Positions 5,120 through 13,746 of a stretch of DNA of 15,393 nt are shown here, one piece after another. The stretch lies in assembly GCF_937890665.1 (NCBI RefSeq), contig NZ_CALADU010000142.1, positions 1-15,393 on the forward strand. The letters are read 5' to 3'. The stretch is from an uncultured Subdoligranulum sp. (GTDB taxonomy: Bacteria; Bacillota_A; Clostridia; Oscillospirales; Ruminococcaceae). Made by a program: the position numbers and the translations under genes. How positions within the stretch are numbered: the stretch's first letter is position 1; each line of letters begins with the position of its first letter. Below the pieces are notes generated by a model. It made no database searches. It had not been told where the DNA came from and saw nothing but the letters and a program-made list of their open reading frames with translations.

Positions 5120-5587
5120 ATGGATCAAGAAAGAGCAAGAGAGCTGCAAGGGAAGCTCGTGCAGCAGGCAGCGGCATCGCTGGTGCTTACGGGCAGCGGC
5201 GAGGACGTGGACGCCTACGAGCAGGTCGTTGCGCTGATCGGCAAGGCTTGGGACCTTCCGATGTCGGGAACAGCCAAACAGCTGGCCCTGATCGAGCAGG
5301 AGCGCGAGACCATGCAGCGGATCGAGCATGGGGCAAAAGCGGAACACATCGCACCGATCCAGGATGTCCTCAAAGGATGGTCGGGGCTGGAAAGCGTGGA
5401 GGTGATTGAAGATCTCTTCGAGACCGCAACGCTGCTGGACGACCACGCAGGCCGGAAAGCTCTGTTCAATATGGCAATGACACTGGTGGGAAGCCAGAGT
5501 CTGCTGGATTGGATCGAGAAAACGGATGAGGAAAGGATGCTGCCGGAGTGGTCCGAGCCGTCCGCAAAGGTGGCAGAGGGCGACTAA
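5120..5587 (+). CDS. Acidic helical protein of unknown function (155 aa)
   Basis: A well-supported gene: AAGGAGGT (5104-5111) lies 8 nt before the ATG. The product is soluble, acidic and almost entirely predicted helical (MDQERARELQGKLVQQAA, DAYEQVVALIGKAWDL, AKQLALIEQERETMQRIEHG), with a second helical half (LESVEVIEDLFETATLLDDH, ALFNMAMTLVGSQSLLDWIE). There is no signal peptide, membrane segment or metal-binding motif, and I do not recognise the family. It stands alone between the methyltransferase (127 nt upstream, no convincing promoter seen) and a terminator about 56 nt downstream, so it may be the last gene of its transcript. Its small, acidic, helical nature would suit a DNA-mimic or regulator, but nothing in the sequence proves that. 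Confidence 0.75.
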   Translation: MDQERARELQGKLVQQAAASLVLTGSGEDVDAYEQVVALIGKAWDLPMSGTAKQLALIEQERETMQRIEHGAKAEHIAPIQDVLKGWSGLESVEVIEDLFETATLLDDHAGRKALFNMAMTLVGSQSLLDWIEKTDEERMLPEWSEPSAKVAEGD

Positions 5588-5643
5588 GGCGCAAGCATCA
5601 CTGAAATGACAACTACACAGGATCAGGCATAAAGCACGATCCG

Positions 5644-5687
5644 GCCCCAACGCATAGCCGACATAGGGCAATGTGTTGGGGCTTTTT
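5644..5687 (+). terminator. Intrinsic terminator before the amidoligase region
   Basis: GCCCCAACGCAT (5644-5655) pairs with ATGTGTTGGGGC (5671-5682), a 12-bp stem with one wobble and a 15-nt loop, followed by five Ts (5683-5687). The Shine-Dalgarno AAGGAGG (5694-5700) of the next reading frame begins only 6 nt after the T-tract, which leaves no room for a separate promoter in between. Confidence 0.75.
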
Positions 5688-5709
5688 CTGTTGAAGGAGG
5701 CGATTATCA

Positions 5710-5781
5710 GTGAGAACACGAAAGAAAAGGCATGGCGGCGTGTTTGCCGTGAAGTGTAGGGGTGAGCCCGTTGCCCCTTGA
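5710..5781 (+). CDS. 23-codon micro-ORF overlapping the amidoligase start
   Basis: GTG 5710 has a strong Shine-Dalgarno AAGGAGG (5694-5700) 9 nt upstream, the best in this segment. The peptide is 23 aa and very basic at its N-terminus (MRTRKKRHGG), has one Cys (residue 16) and ends in GEPVAP. Its TGA (5779-5781) lies 15-18 nt inside the amidoligase frame, so translating it would deliver ribosomes to the amidoligase start at 5762 or 5771, which has only a weak site of its own. It may be a coupling leader, or a small peptide substrate for the neighbouring ligase. There is no proof that the peptide itself matters. Confidence 0.45.
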   Translation: MRTRKKRHGGVFAVKCRGEPVAP

Positions 5782-6736
5782 CTTCCGCGACCAAAAATTT
5801 GGCTGCGAGATCGAGATGACTGGCATCACCCGGCAGCAGGCCGCCGGGGCGGTGGCTGCGCTGTTTGGTACAACGGCGCGCCAGACGCATGAATCCCGTA
5901 TCTACGACCCCTGGGAGACTATAGATAACGAGGGTAAAAAGTGGCGCTTTGTTTTTGACGGCAGCATCCAGGCAACGCAGCGCGTTGGTCGAAGGCAGGA
6001 ACAGGCCCGCGATTCGGCCTATAAGGTAGAACTGAACTCGCCGGTGCTGGAATATGCCGAGATGGGCAAATTGCAGGAGGTCGTGCGGGCACTGCGCCAT
6101 GCCGGGGCAGTGGTCAACCCCAGTTGCGGGCTGCACGTCCATGTGGATGCCGCCAACCATACGCCGCGCAGCCTGCGCAACCTGCTGTCCATCATGTACT
6201 CCAAAGAGGACCTGATCCTGAAGGCACTGGGGACCCAGCCGCGAAGGGTGCAGCAGTATTGCCATCTGTCGCGGGAAAATGTGATGAAGGTAGTTCGCAA
6301 TATGCCGCCGAGCCTTTCGATGGAGCAGCTCCGCCGCGCCTGGTACGAGGGCCGAGACGGTGCGCATGACCACTACAACTGGTCGAGGTACTATGCGCTG
6401 AATCTGCATTCGGTGTTTTACCACGGCACCGTGGAATGGCGCTGTTTTGAGAGTACACTCCACGCCGGGGAGGTCCGCGCCGACATCACGCTGGCGCTGG
6501 CCATGTCGGCCCAGGCCATCAACCTGGAAAAGACCGTGGCACGCAAGACGCTGGTGGGGGATAACCCTGCGTTTACGTTCCGCACCTTCCTGCTCCGCCT
6601 TGGCCTGATCGGCCCCGAATACAAGAATGTGCGGATGCACCTGCTCAAGCGCCTGCCCGGCGACCCGGCCTGGCTGCGAGACCGAAACCAGTATGAAAGT
6701 TACCAGCGCCGCCATACCCGCGGCGATGCCCGATAG
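5762..6736 (+). CDS. Amidoligase family protein (ATP-dependent COOH-NH2 ligase)
   Basis: A 324-aa protein of the Amidoligase_2 type, glutamine-synthetase-like enzymes that join a carboxylate to an amine using ATP. Conserved parts in order: FGCEIEMTG (13-21, metal-binding acids), FDGSIQ (65-70), VELNSPVL (89-96), CGLHVHVDA (122-130, the His-x-His-x-Asp core), YYALNLHS (210-217) and TVEWRCFESTLHAGEVR (223-239, fold core with substrate-facing residues). All the expected key residues appear present. GTG 5762 overlaps the preceding micro-ORF; TTG 5771 with AGGGG 5758-5762 is an alternative start. A gamma-glutamylcyclotransferase follows directly, a pairing described for this superfamily, in which one enzyme makes an amide of glutamate or a related acid and the other removes it. 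The substrate (peptide, protein or small molecule) is unknown. The protein has no signal peptide, so it is cytoplasmic. Confidence 0.88.
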   Translation: MSPLPLDFRDQKFGCEIEMTGITRQQAAGAVAALFGTTARQTHESRIYDPWETIDNEGKKWRFVFDGSIQATQRVGRRQEQARDSAYKVELNSPVLEYAEMGKLQEVVRALRHAGAVVNPSCGLHVHVDAANHTPRSLRNLLSIMYSKEDLILKALGTQPRRVQQYCHLSRENVMKVVRNMPPSLSMEQLRRAWYEGRDGAHDHYNWSRYYALNLHSVFYHGTVEWRCFESTLHAGEVRADITLALAMSAQAINLEKTVARKTLVGDNPAFTFRTFLLRLGLIGPEYKNVRMHLLKRLPGDPAWLRDRNQYESYQRRHTRGDAR

Positions 6737-6742
6737 GAGGCG

Positions 6743-7219
6743 ATGTTTTTGGAAGAACTGTATTTTGCTTATGGCTCCAACCTGAACCTTGGCCAGATGG
6801 CCGTCCGCTGCCCGCAGGCCGGGGTGGTCGGCAAGGCTGTGTTGGAAGGATACGAACTGGCCTTCCGGCGCGGCGTGCTGACGATCCTGCCCAAAGAGGG
6901 CGGCCGGGTGAATGGTCTGCTGTGGCGGATCAATGCCTGGGACGAGTTGACGCTCGACCGCTACGAGGGGTATCCGCACCTGTACACAAAGGAACTGCTG
7001 CCGGTGCAGACGGATTCCGGGCTGCAAACCGTTGTGGCCTATGTTATGACCGCGCCCTACTGTGAGAGAACCCAGCCGCCTACCTCCACTTACCTGCAAA
7101 CGGTTTTGGATGGGTGCCGCATGGCCGGTTTCGCCCCGAAAGCCGTGCTGCAAGCGGCAGCCCAGGCCAGACAGGCAGAGCAGCGGATGTCGCGGAAGCG
7201 CCGTGACAATGAAAGATGA
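6743..7219 (+). CDS. Gamma-glutamylcyclotransferase (AIG2-like) family protein
   Basis: A protein of about 156-158 aa with the family glycine loop YFAYGSNLN (7-15 from ATG 6743) and catalytic Glu75 in DRYEGYP (72-78). These enzymes release gamma-glutamyl or related groups as cyclic 5-oxoproline. AGGAGG (6735-6740) is only 2 nt from ATG 6743 but 8 nt from TTG 6749, so TTG 6749 (giving MEELYFAYGSN) is probably the true start. The gene begins 6 nt after the amidoligase stop, so the two are co-transcribed. It very likely reverses or trims the amide bond made by the amidoligase. The C-terminal tail (AAAQARQAEQRMSRKRRDNER) is a charged helix beyond the catalytic fold. Substrate unknown; it is cytoplasmic. 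Confidence 0.88.
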   Translation: MFLEELYFAYGSNLNLGQMAVRCPQAGVVGKAVLEGYELAFRRGVLTILPKEGGRVNGLLWRINAWDELTLDRYEGYPHLYTKELLPVQTDSGLQTVVAYVMTAPYCERTQPPTSTYLQTVLDGCRMAGFAPKAVLQAAAQARQAEQRMSRKRRDNER

Positions 7220-7244
7220 CCACAACGGGAAGGAGGTAGCCATT

Positions 7245-7643
7245 ATGGGTATTAAGGCAATCACGACCAATGGTCTGCGCCGGATGGGCGACCGCGAAGG
7301 GCTGATCTTACAGGGCTGCGGCGGCGAACTGCAGGAGTGGCTGGACGGAATCAATGAGATGTTTACCGAGAACGGCATCCTGAAAGATGGCACCAAGTTT
7401 GAAAACATTTCCGTTTTTGAGCATGAAGGTCTGACCTGTTTACTTTTCCCCCTTGATGGTGTGAAGCTGGATGTGGGAAAACTTGCCCTGTGGCGGCTGC
7501 AGACCCATGCGACGTTCGGCGGCACCTGGCTTTCGGATTATGTGCCGAACCGTTTGGGCGGCTTTTTCCCGATGCCGACGAAATCGGCGGAACAGCCGGA
7601 AGCCGCCGCACGGTCGAAACCGAAAAGCCAATCGGAACGGTAA
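7245..7643 (+). CDS. Element-associated protein of unknown function (132 aa)
   Basis: The excellent ribosome binding site GGAAGGAGGT (7228-7237) lies 7 nt before ATG 7245 and decides this start over the in-frame ATG 7209, which lies inside the previous gene. The protein opens with MGIKAITTNGLRRM and contains REGLILQGCGG, EWLDGINEMFTENGIL, FENISVFEHEGLTCLLFPLD, then KLALWRLQTHATFGGTWLSD and YVPNRLGGF, an arrangement I have seen as a recurring hypothetical protein of Clostridia conjugative elements. It is soluble with a basic Ser/Lys/Arg tail and has no membrane segment or known catalytic motif. It sits between the cyclotransferase (25 nt) and the adhesin gene (31 nt) and is surely in the same operon. 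Function unknown. Confidence 0.75.
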   Translation: MGIKAITTNGLRRMGDREGLILQGCGGELQEWLDGINEMFTENGILKDGTKFENISVFEHEGLTCLLFPLDGVKLDVGKLALWRLQTHATFGGTWLSDYVPNRLGGFFPMPTKSAEQPEAAARSKPKSQSER

Positions 7644-7674
7644 CCACAATACATTTGTGACAAAGGAGACAGTT

Positions 7675-10600
7675 ATGTCAAACCATTTTACGAAACTCTG
7701 GAAACGGGGGCTGGCGCTGCTGTTGGCAGGCGTTTTGTCGCTCAGCAACCTGGGCGGCGCGTTTGCCTTTGCAGAATCCACACCTCCGCAAGAATCCGCA
7801 GTGGCAGCCACTGCTGAAACGGCAGCCACACCCGAAACGGCGCTCAGCCCTGAAGCGCAAGTCTTTGTGGACGCCGTCAATGCGCTGGATCGGGAGTCGA
7901 TTCTCGCCGCGGTGCGCCAGTGGGCCATTGCCAGCGCGACATGGCAGGCCGAGCCCGACAACGCCGAGCTGGAAGCTGCGCTGAACGAGGCCATCGAAGC
8001 ATCCGACGCTGCTTCCGCGCCGGTATATGCCACGGAAGATTTGTATTACGCCATCCAAGAAGAAGAGCAACAGAGCGACGAAGTGCAGGCCGCCTATACG
8101 GCCCTGGCCGCACTGGTCGCCTCGATGCAGCTGGCGATGGAGCAGCCGGAACTGCCGGATACCGGTGGCGCACCGCCCGACGATGAAGAGATCTATGATG
8201 TCCTCTACGACGACCTGCCGGATGCCCCCACGGGAAGCTATATCGGCAGTATGGGCCTGCCCATTGCCACCGGCGAGACGCGCATCTCCATTTCCGAGTG
8301 GGTCACCGATCTGTACGACGGTGTGGACGCGCATATCGACGCCGCAGCCCTTCATGCGGACGGCGAGATCATCACAGTTGATAGGATGGCGGGCGAGGAT
8401 TACGCCATTGTGCCGATCATGGTGCAGGTGGAGTACCCGGCCAATGGCAGCACGACCGAGATCATCCTGCCGGACAGCGTGACGCTGCTGGACTATGAAG
8501 GCAACGCAGCCGATGGAGAAGAAACCGAGAACATCCTGCGCGCTTCGTATACCGATACCTCCGCGGCGGCCCACGGCATCTATGTGCAGGCTGCACAGGA
8601 TTTCACTGCCGAATTTGTGTATACCGCCCCGGACGGGACGGAACTGAGCAAGAGCCTGGAAGTCAAGGTGAGCGACGGCGGCACAAACCCGATCGTCACA
8701 GCAAAGAGCGGCATCAGCACCTATGCAGCCGAGCCCACACCCCCGTTCACGACCGGCAAGATCACCTCCATCGCGTTTGAGGGCGGCACCTGGCTCATTT
8801 GGTTCAATGGAATCGAAGCATACTGCTGCTCGCACGGGCTCAGCGGTCAGCCCAATGGCTGCCCCACATATTCGTTCGCCTATGTGTCCAAGCTCGAACC
8901 CGGCCAGTATACCCCGGGCAGCCACTATGCCAACCAGATCAACATCTGGGGCGGACTTAACCAGTTGTCGCTCGGTTTGCTGGAAGAAAAGCACAGCGGT
9001 GCTTCCGCTACGACCTATGGCCTGGCGAACGATGCAGCAGAGGGAACCGCCTACCGCTATTACGATGACACCCAGCTGTGGATCATGGAGCACTACCCGG
9101 ACAGTCTGGCTGCACAGACCTACCGTGCTTCGGCCCAGGCATTGGCAGAGCATAGCAACGGCAACGGGTTCACCACCTACAGCGGCGAGAACGGCTACTA
9201 CACCTACATTTACACGCCCCCGGCCGGATACGCCTGGCAGACGGTTGCCATCGTGGGCGAGGAGATCACCGAGGAAGGCGGTACGGATGTGCCGGATATT
9301 CCCGAATCGCAGTATTATGCCTCCTGGTCGGCCGGCCCGCAGACGGCCAGCGGGACGCTGGATCTGAGCTATGGGCTGGATCTGCACAAAATCGGGCTCG
9401 TGACCGGTGAAACGATCGACGAAGCAACTTTTGAGATCACGCCTTCCGCCACCAGCGGAAGCATTGACGGCGGCAGCTGGAGCCTGAGCCCTGCCGGCAG
9501 CCAGACTGTGACCACCGGCGGCCACGTCATGGATGATACCTACCACACTACCGGCGGCAATGCCTCGGCCAGCTGGACGCTGCACTACACGGTCAGTAAG
9601 ACCAGCGGCACGGCCAGCGGGAACGTGGGGCCGTATTCGTCCCAAGAAGAAGCCAACGCGGCGGCCAGTGCCGCGCAGAGCGAAGCGGTCAGCCGACTGC
9701 AGGGTGAAGCACAGGCGGTCGTGGATGCCGCCATTGTATCGGCGCGCAGCCAGCTGGCGAACATCACGTTTACGGTCAAAGAGACCAGTGTTCCGCATGG
9801 GTTTGACGCCTACACGGGCAGCACCGGCAGCGAACAGCAAGTCTCTGTGCCCGCAGATGGCAGCACCGATGTGACCATCCACAACGAGGAATGGTCTGTG
9901 CAGGTCAACATTGCCAAAATCGACAGCGAGACCCACCAGCCCATCGCGGCAGATGCAGAGTTTGCTGTGTTTGAGTGGGACACGGTCGAGCAGATGTACA
10001 TCCCGTTTGGCGGGTACAACCAGTATACGGTTATCCGCAATGAGGACGGCAGTTATTCCGTTGCCAACGGCAGCAGCTATGCCACCGGCAGCCCGGTTGA
10101 CCGCACGCTGTACTATACCCAGCGAAACGAGGGCAAGTTCATCATTGTCGAGACCCGCGCCCCGAAAGGCTACTACGGCGACTGGACGGACATCACCCAC
10201 TCCGGCACAGCCGGACAGGTGGAGGGCAAGCACGCCTATGCGTTCACCATCTCCAAAGGAAATGACGGCTCGGTCATCGACCTGTCCAACAAGGATTACA
10301 ATGCGGACATCGGCACCGCCGACAGCGGCGGCACCCTGCTGCGCACGCCGGAGGGCAACACCGTTACCGCTACGCTGTATGACGCACCGCAGGATGCAAC
10401 CCGCATCTATACCACCGACAGCACCGGCCTGGCAGACAATGAGGATAGCTACACCAGCACGCCGATTGCGGGCAAGTTTACCAACGACCGCGTGATCGGC
10501 GAGATCGTGCTGACCAAGTCTGATCTGGATCAGGCCGTGGAAGGCGCCGACACCGCCTTGCATGGCACCTCCAGTATTGAGGGCGCGGTGTACGACCTGT

Positions 10601-13600
10601 ACGCTGCCGAGGATATCCAGCACCCGGACGGCGTTTCGGGTGTGGTGGATTATTCCAAGATTGTGAATACCAACGGTGACTCGATCTGGCACACCACCGT
10701 TCTGACCAACGGCGGTTGGGATACCGACTATTTGCCGGTTCTCGCCAAAGACCACCTGGTCGCCAGCGCCGAGATTCGGGACGGTGTGCTGGCTTTCGCC
10801 AACCTCTACCTGGGCAAGTATTACCTGGTCGAGCGCGCTACCGGCATTGTACTGCCGCTGGATGGGGACGGCCAGTATTATGTCTCCGGCCAGTATCCCG
10901 TGCTGGACAGGACTTTGCAGCCCACCGGCGAGTATGAACCCCTGGCTGTCAACAGCCACGGCGAGTACACCGACTACGTCTACAAGAACCTGTACAGTTC
11001 CGTGGCCGAGGGCCGTGCGCTGTCTGGCGTCAAGACCTACGATGGCTATTACCTCAGCTTCGCCGAAGGGTATCTGTGCGATGAGATCAACCACTACAGC
11101 ACCCTGGCCTACGGTAGCGAGAGCCAGTACATCATCCGCAGTGACGATTACTCCAACGATGCGGTACTGAAATCCGGCTTCTCCATCCAGAAGGTGGTCA
11201 GCACCACCGGCCCCGGCACGCCTGCCCCCAAACTGGAGGGCGCGGGCTTCACGGTTTACCGTGTGTGGGAATTGTCCAAAGCGGACCAATTTACACTCAA
11301 CCCGGACGGCACCTACAATGTACAATCCATTCTGGATGCCTATCGTAAAGACAGCTACGACAACAATACGCCGAAGTATGATTTCAGCAGCGAAGGCGCG
11401 GCGGTTGCCCGAATGTACGAATCCGACAAGGCATTGGTGGAAGAATACAACGCAACACTGACTGCGGCATACGACTATGCTAACGGCCAGGGCGAAGGTT
11501 GGGTACCTACCAAGAACACCAATGAATACCGCCTGTCCGAACTGTTCACAAACGAGGAAGGCATCATTCGTGTGACCGGCCTGCCGTATGGCCAGTATCT
11601 GGTCGTGGAAACGACGCTGCCCAAAGACCTGTTCCAGGCCGACCCGTTTGTGGTCACGGTGGATTCAGCTGCGCCGCAGAGCGTCCTGTGCCAGCCGGAT
11701 GGCAGCGTGACTACGCCCAGCAACTCCTACATGACCTACAATGTGCTGAACGAGGAACTCGAAGGGTATCTGCAGCTCATCAAAATCGACGCCGAAACCG
11801 GCAAGCCGGTCAAGATCGCTGACACCGCTTTCCAAATCTACAAGATCGAAGAGGACGGCACCGAGACGCTGCTGGAGATGCCTGACCCGGATTCCGGCAG
11901 TGCCACCGCCAAGACCTCCACTTTCTACACAGACGCAGACGGCTACCTCAAAACACCCGAAAAGCTGCCGCTTGGCCGCTACCGTGTTGTCGAGATTGAG
12001 GGCCCCGAAGGGTTCTTCAATGATGAACAGTACAATGTCGTGTTCGAGTTGACCAGCGAACGCGTCTGGGAAGTTGTCGGCAATGCCACCGACGACATGG
12101 ACGACTACATTATTACCGAGGAATACAGCAACCACGAGACGCTGGGGCAGTTGACCATCCGCAAGGTCGGCAACGTGCTGACCGGTTACGAGGACGGCCA
12201 GTTCATCTACGAGCAAGCCAACCTAGCCGGGGCCACCTACGAGATCCGCGCCCACGGCGACATTGCCACCGGCGACCGCCAGGGCACGCTGTGGTATGCG
12301 GACGGCGATCTGATCGCCACCGTGACCACGGGTGCGACCGGCCAGGTGGATGAAGTCAGATTCAGTCCCACCCGCACGCCTGCTACCTACGACTTTCTGA
12401 CTGTAAGTCACGATGGCACGACCGGCGAAGTAACGATCACCCTGCCGCTTGGTTCCTACGACATCACCGAGGTGCAGGCCCCATACGGCTTTGTGCTGAC
12501 TGACCAAACCTACACCGTGACTTTTGGCTGGAATGACCAAAGCAACGATGTGGTGCTGGCACAAACAATCATTGATCACACCCAGGACGGCGACGAGGTT
12601 TACAGTTACGACATCATCAACGCTGCCGATGTCAGCGATGAGCAGCTCACCGGTCAGCCCGGTACCATCGTGTTCGAGAACGCCCGCGTGCTGCCTGTGC
12701 CCGAAACGCCGGAGGATTTGGTGGACAAAATCGGCGTCGGTATCCGCAAACAGGATGCCGAAACCAGCCAGCCGCTGGCCGGGGCTGTATATGAGCTCTA
12801 CACGGTGGAGGCGATCTACGATCTAAACGGCAACAAGCTGGCCGACGCCGGCACCCTGCTCGCCACCAGCGCCCCGACCAATAGCACCGGCTTCACCTGG
12901 TTCGATGTGGACGTGCCCATCCGCGGCGAGGCCTACGCGGACGGCGAGACCGAACCGGCGGACGGCGTCTGGAACGCCCGCTACAACAGCGGCAACTATC
13001 AGATTGTCGAGGTCGCAAGCCCCGACGGCTACCTGCTCGACCCAACGCCCATTGCGGTCAGCTTCACCTATCCCGGCCCGCAAACAGCCTGGCAGGTGGT
13101 CGCCGCCACCCAGGCCGACCAGCCACTGGACAAACTGACCATCCACAAGACCGACGTCGGCGGCAAGGAATTGCCCGGCGCGGAGTTGACCGTCACCACG
13201 CTGGAAGGCAAACCCGTTGACAGCTGGGTGAGCGAGGAAACGCCGCACACGCTGCCCATTCTGGAACCCGATGCCGAAGAACAGGACGGTGCGATTCACT
13301 ACTCGGACGAGGACAACGAGTTTGTCTATATCCTGCACGAGGACGCCGCGCCGGATGGCTATCTGGTTGCGTCCGATATCCAGTTCAAGGTGGAGCGGGA
13401 CGCGGAAGGCCATATCGTGGTATTCACCTGCGCGACCGCCGCAGACAGCTGGCACATAGTCGATGGTGCATCGGTCACGATGGTTGACGCGGCCCAGCCG
13501 CAACCCACCCCGACGCCTACGCCCACCACGACCGTCACGGTCACGGCAACGCCCACGCCGGCACCGGTTGCCCATGTGCCGCAGACCGGGGACAGCACCC

Positions 13601-13746
13601 CGCTGCTGGCGATGGTAATTGCGACCGCACTGGCGGCGGTTGGTTTTGTCGCGCTGCTGGTGATGCGCTGCCGCCGAAACCGGCTGGAAGAAGAAACCGA
13701 CCCGCAGTTAGAACCGCGGGACGACCCGGAGGAAACCCATGAGTAA
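7675..13746 (+). CDS. Giant sortase-anchored SpaA/Cna_B-repeat adhesin with thioester-like domain
   Basis: A 2023-aa cell-wall protein. AAAGGAG (7662-7668) lies 6 nt before ATG 7675; an upstream in-frame extension belongs to the previous gene's shadow. Residues 1-33 are a signal peptide (KLWKRGLALLLAGVL, cleavage after AFA). About 34-340 is an Ala/Glu-rich N-terminal region. About 365-520 resembles a thioester domain, with Cys384/Cys385 (AYCCSHG) and Gln467 (DDTQLWIMEH) as possible Cys-Gln partners. Then follow about seven SpaA/Cna_B repeats, each with a strand-1 Lys and a late Glu that can form an isopeptide bond: K748/E826, K948/E1053, K1173/E1312, K1370/E1440, K1497/E1599, K1692/E1779, K1825/E1889. 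The end is a Pro/Thr stalk, the sortase motif VPQTGD (1968-1973), a membrane helix (1974-1997), RCRRNR and an acidic tail. It probably binds host or partner-cell surfaces. No sortase gene is in the window. The stop overlaps the next gene by 8 nt. Confidence 0.92.
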   Translation: MSNHFTKLWKRGLALLLAGVLSLSNLGGAFAFAESTPPQESAVAATAETAATPETALSPEAQVFVDAVNALDRESILAAVRQWAIASATWQAEPDNAELEAALNEAIEASDAASAPVYATEDLYYAIQEEEQQSDEVQAAYTALAALVASMQLAMEQPELPDTGGAPPDDEEIYDVLYDDLPDAPTGSYIGSMGLPIATGETRISISEWVTDLYDGVDAHIDAAALHADGEIITVDRMAGEDYAIVPIMVQVEYPANGSTTEIILPDSVTLLDYEGNAADGEETENILRASYTDTSAAAHGIYVQAAQDFTAEFVYTAPDGTELSKSLEVKVSDGGTNPIVTAKSGISTYAAEPTPPFTTGKITSIAFEGGTWLIWFNGIEAYCCSHGLSGQPNGCPTYSFAYVSKLEPGQYTPGSHYANQINIWGGLNQLSLGLLEEKHSGASATTYGLANDAAEGTAYRYYDDTQLWIMEHYPDSLAAQTYRASAQALAEHSNGNGFTTYSGENGYYTYIYTPPAGYAWQTVAIVGEEITEEGGTDVPDIPESQYYASWSAGPQTASGTLDLSYGLDLHKIGLVTGETIDEATFEITPSATSGSIDGGSWSLSPAGSQTVTTGGHVMDDTYHTTGGNASASWTLHYTVSKTSGTASGNVGPYSSQEEANAAASAAQSEAVSRLQGEAQAVVDAAIVSARSQLANITFTVKETSVPHGFDAYTGSTGSEQQVSVPADGSTDVTIHNEEWSVQVNIAKIDSETHQPIAADAEFAVFEWDTVEQMYIPFGGYNQYTVIRNEDGSYSVANGSSYATGSPVDRTLYYTQRNEGKFIIVETRAPKGYYGDWTDITHSGTAGQVEGKHAYAFTISKGNDGSVIDLSNKDYNADIGTADSGGTLLRTPEGNTVTATLYDAPQDATRIYTTDSTGLADNEDSYTSTPIAGKFTNDRVIGEIVLTKSDLDQAVEGADTALHGTSSIEGAVYDLYAAEDIQHPDGVSGVVDYSKIVNTNGDSIWHTTVLTNGGWDTDYLPVLAKDHLVASAEIRDGVLAFANLYLGKYYLVERATGIVLPLDGDGQYYVSGQYPVLDRTLQPTGEYEPLAVNSHGEYTDYVYKNLYSSVAEGRALSGVKTYDGYYLSFAEGYLCDEINHYSTLAYGSESQYIIRSDDYSNDAVLKSGFSIQKVVSTTGPGTPAPKLEGAGFTVYRVWELSKADQFTLNPDGTYNVQSILDAYRKDSYDNNTPKYDFSSEGAAVARMYESDKALVEEYNATLTAAYDYANGQGEGWVPTKNTNEYRLSELFTNEEGIIRVTGLPYGQYLVVETTLPKDLFQADPFVVTVDSAAPQSVLCQPDGSVTTPSNSYMTYNVLNEELEGYLQLIKIDAETGKPVKIADTAFQIYKIEEDGTETLLEMPDPDSGSATAKTSTFYTDADGYLKTPEKLPLGRYRVVEIEGPEGFFNDEQYNVVFELTSERVWEVVGNATDDMDDYIITEEYSNHETLGQLTIRKVGNVLTGYEDGQFIYEQANLAGATYEIRAHGDIATGDRQGTLWYADGDLIATVTTGATGQVDEVRFSPTRTPATYDFLTVSHDGTTGEVTITLPLGSYDITEVQAPYGFVLTDQTYTVTFGWNDQSNDVVLAQTIIDHTQDGDEVYSYDIINAADVSDEQLTGQPGTIVFENARVLPVPETPEDLVDKIGVGIRKQDAETSQPLAGAVYELYTVEAIYDLNGNKLADAGTLLATSAPTNSTGFTWFDVDVPIRGEAYADGETEPADGVWNARYNSGNYQIVEVASPDGYLLDPTPIAVSFTYPGPQTAWQVVAATQADQPLDKLTIHKTDVGGKELPGAELTVTTLEGKPVDSWVSEETPHTLPILEPDAEEQDGAIHYSDEDNEFVYILHEDAAPDGYLVASDIQFKVERDAEGHIVVFTCATAADSWHIVDGASVTMVDAAQPQPTPTPTPTTTVTVTATPTPAPVAHVPQTGDSTPLLAMVIATALAAVGFVALLVMRCRRNRLEEETDPQLEPRDDPEETHE

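Noticed and set aside
5093..7525. Long minus-strand open frame (about 810 codons)
   Set aside because: It runs antisense across three or more genes with clear protein families on the + strand. Its translation is rich in His, Arg, Gln and Pro with no domain, as expected of a shadow in GC-rich DNA.
7678..11325. Minus-strand open frame of about 1215 codons opposite the adhesin
   Set aside because: It is the mirror of the adhesin codon pattern, giving a Gly/Val/Arg/Ile-rich translation with no signal, domain or ribosome binding site.
13504..13570. CCCAC/ACG-type tandem repeats near the end of the adhesin gene
   Set aside because: They are simply the codons of the Pro/Thr-rich cell-wall stalk, a normal feature before a sortase signal.
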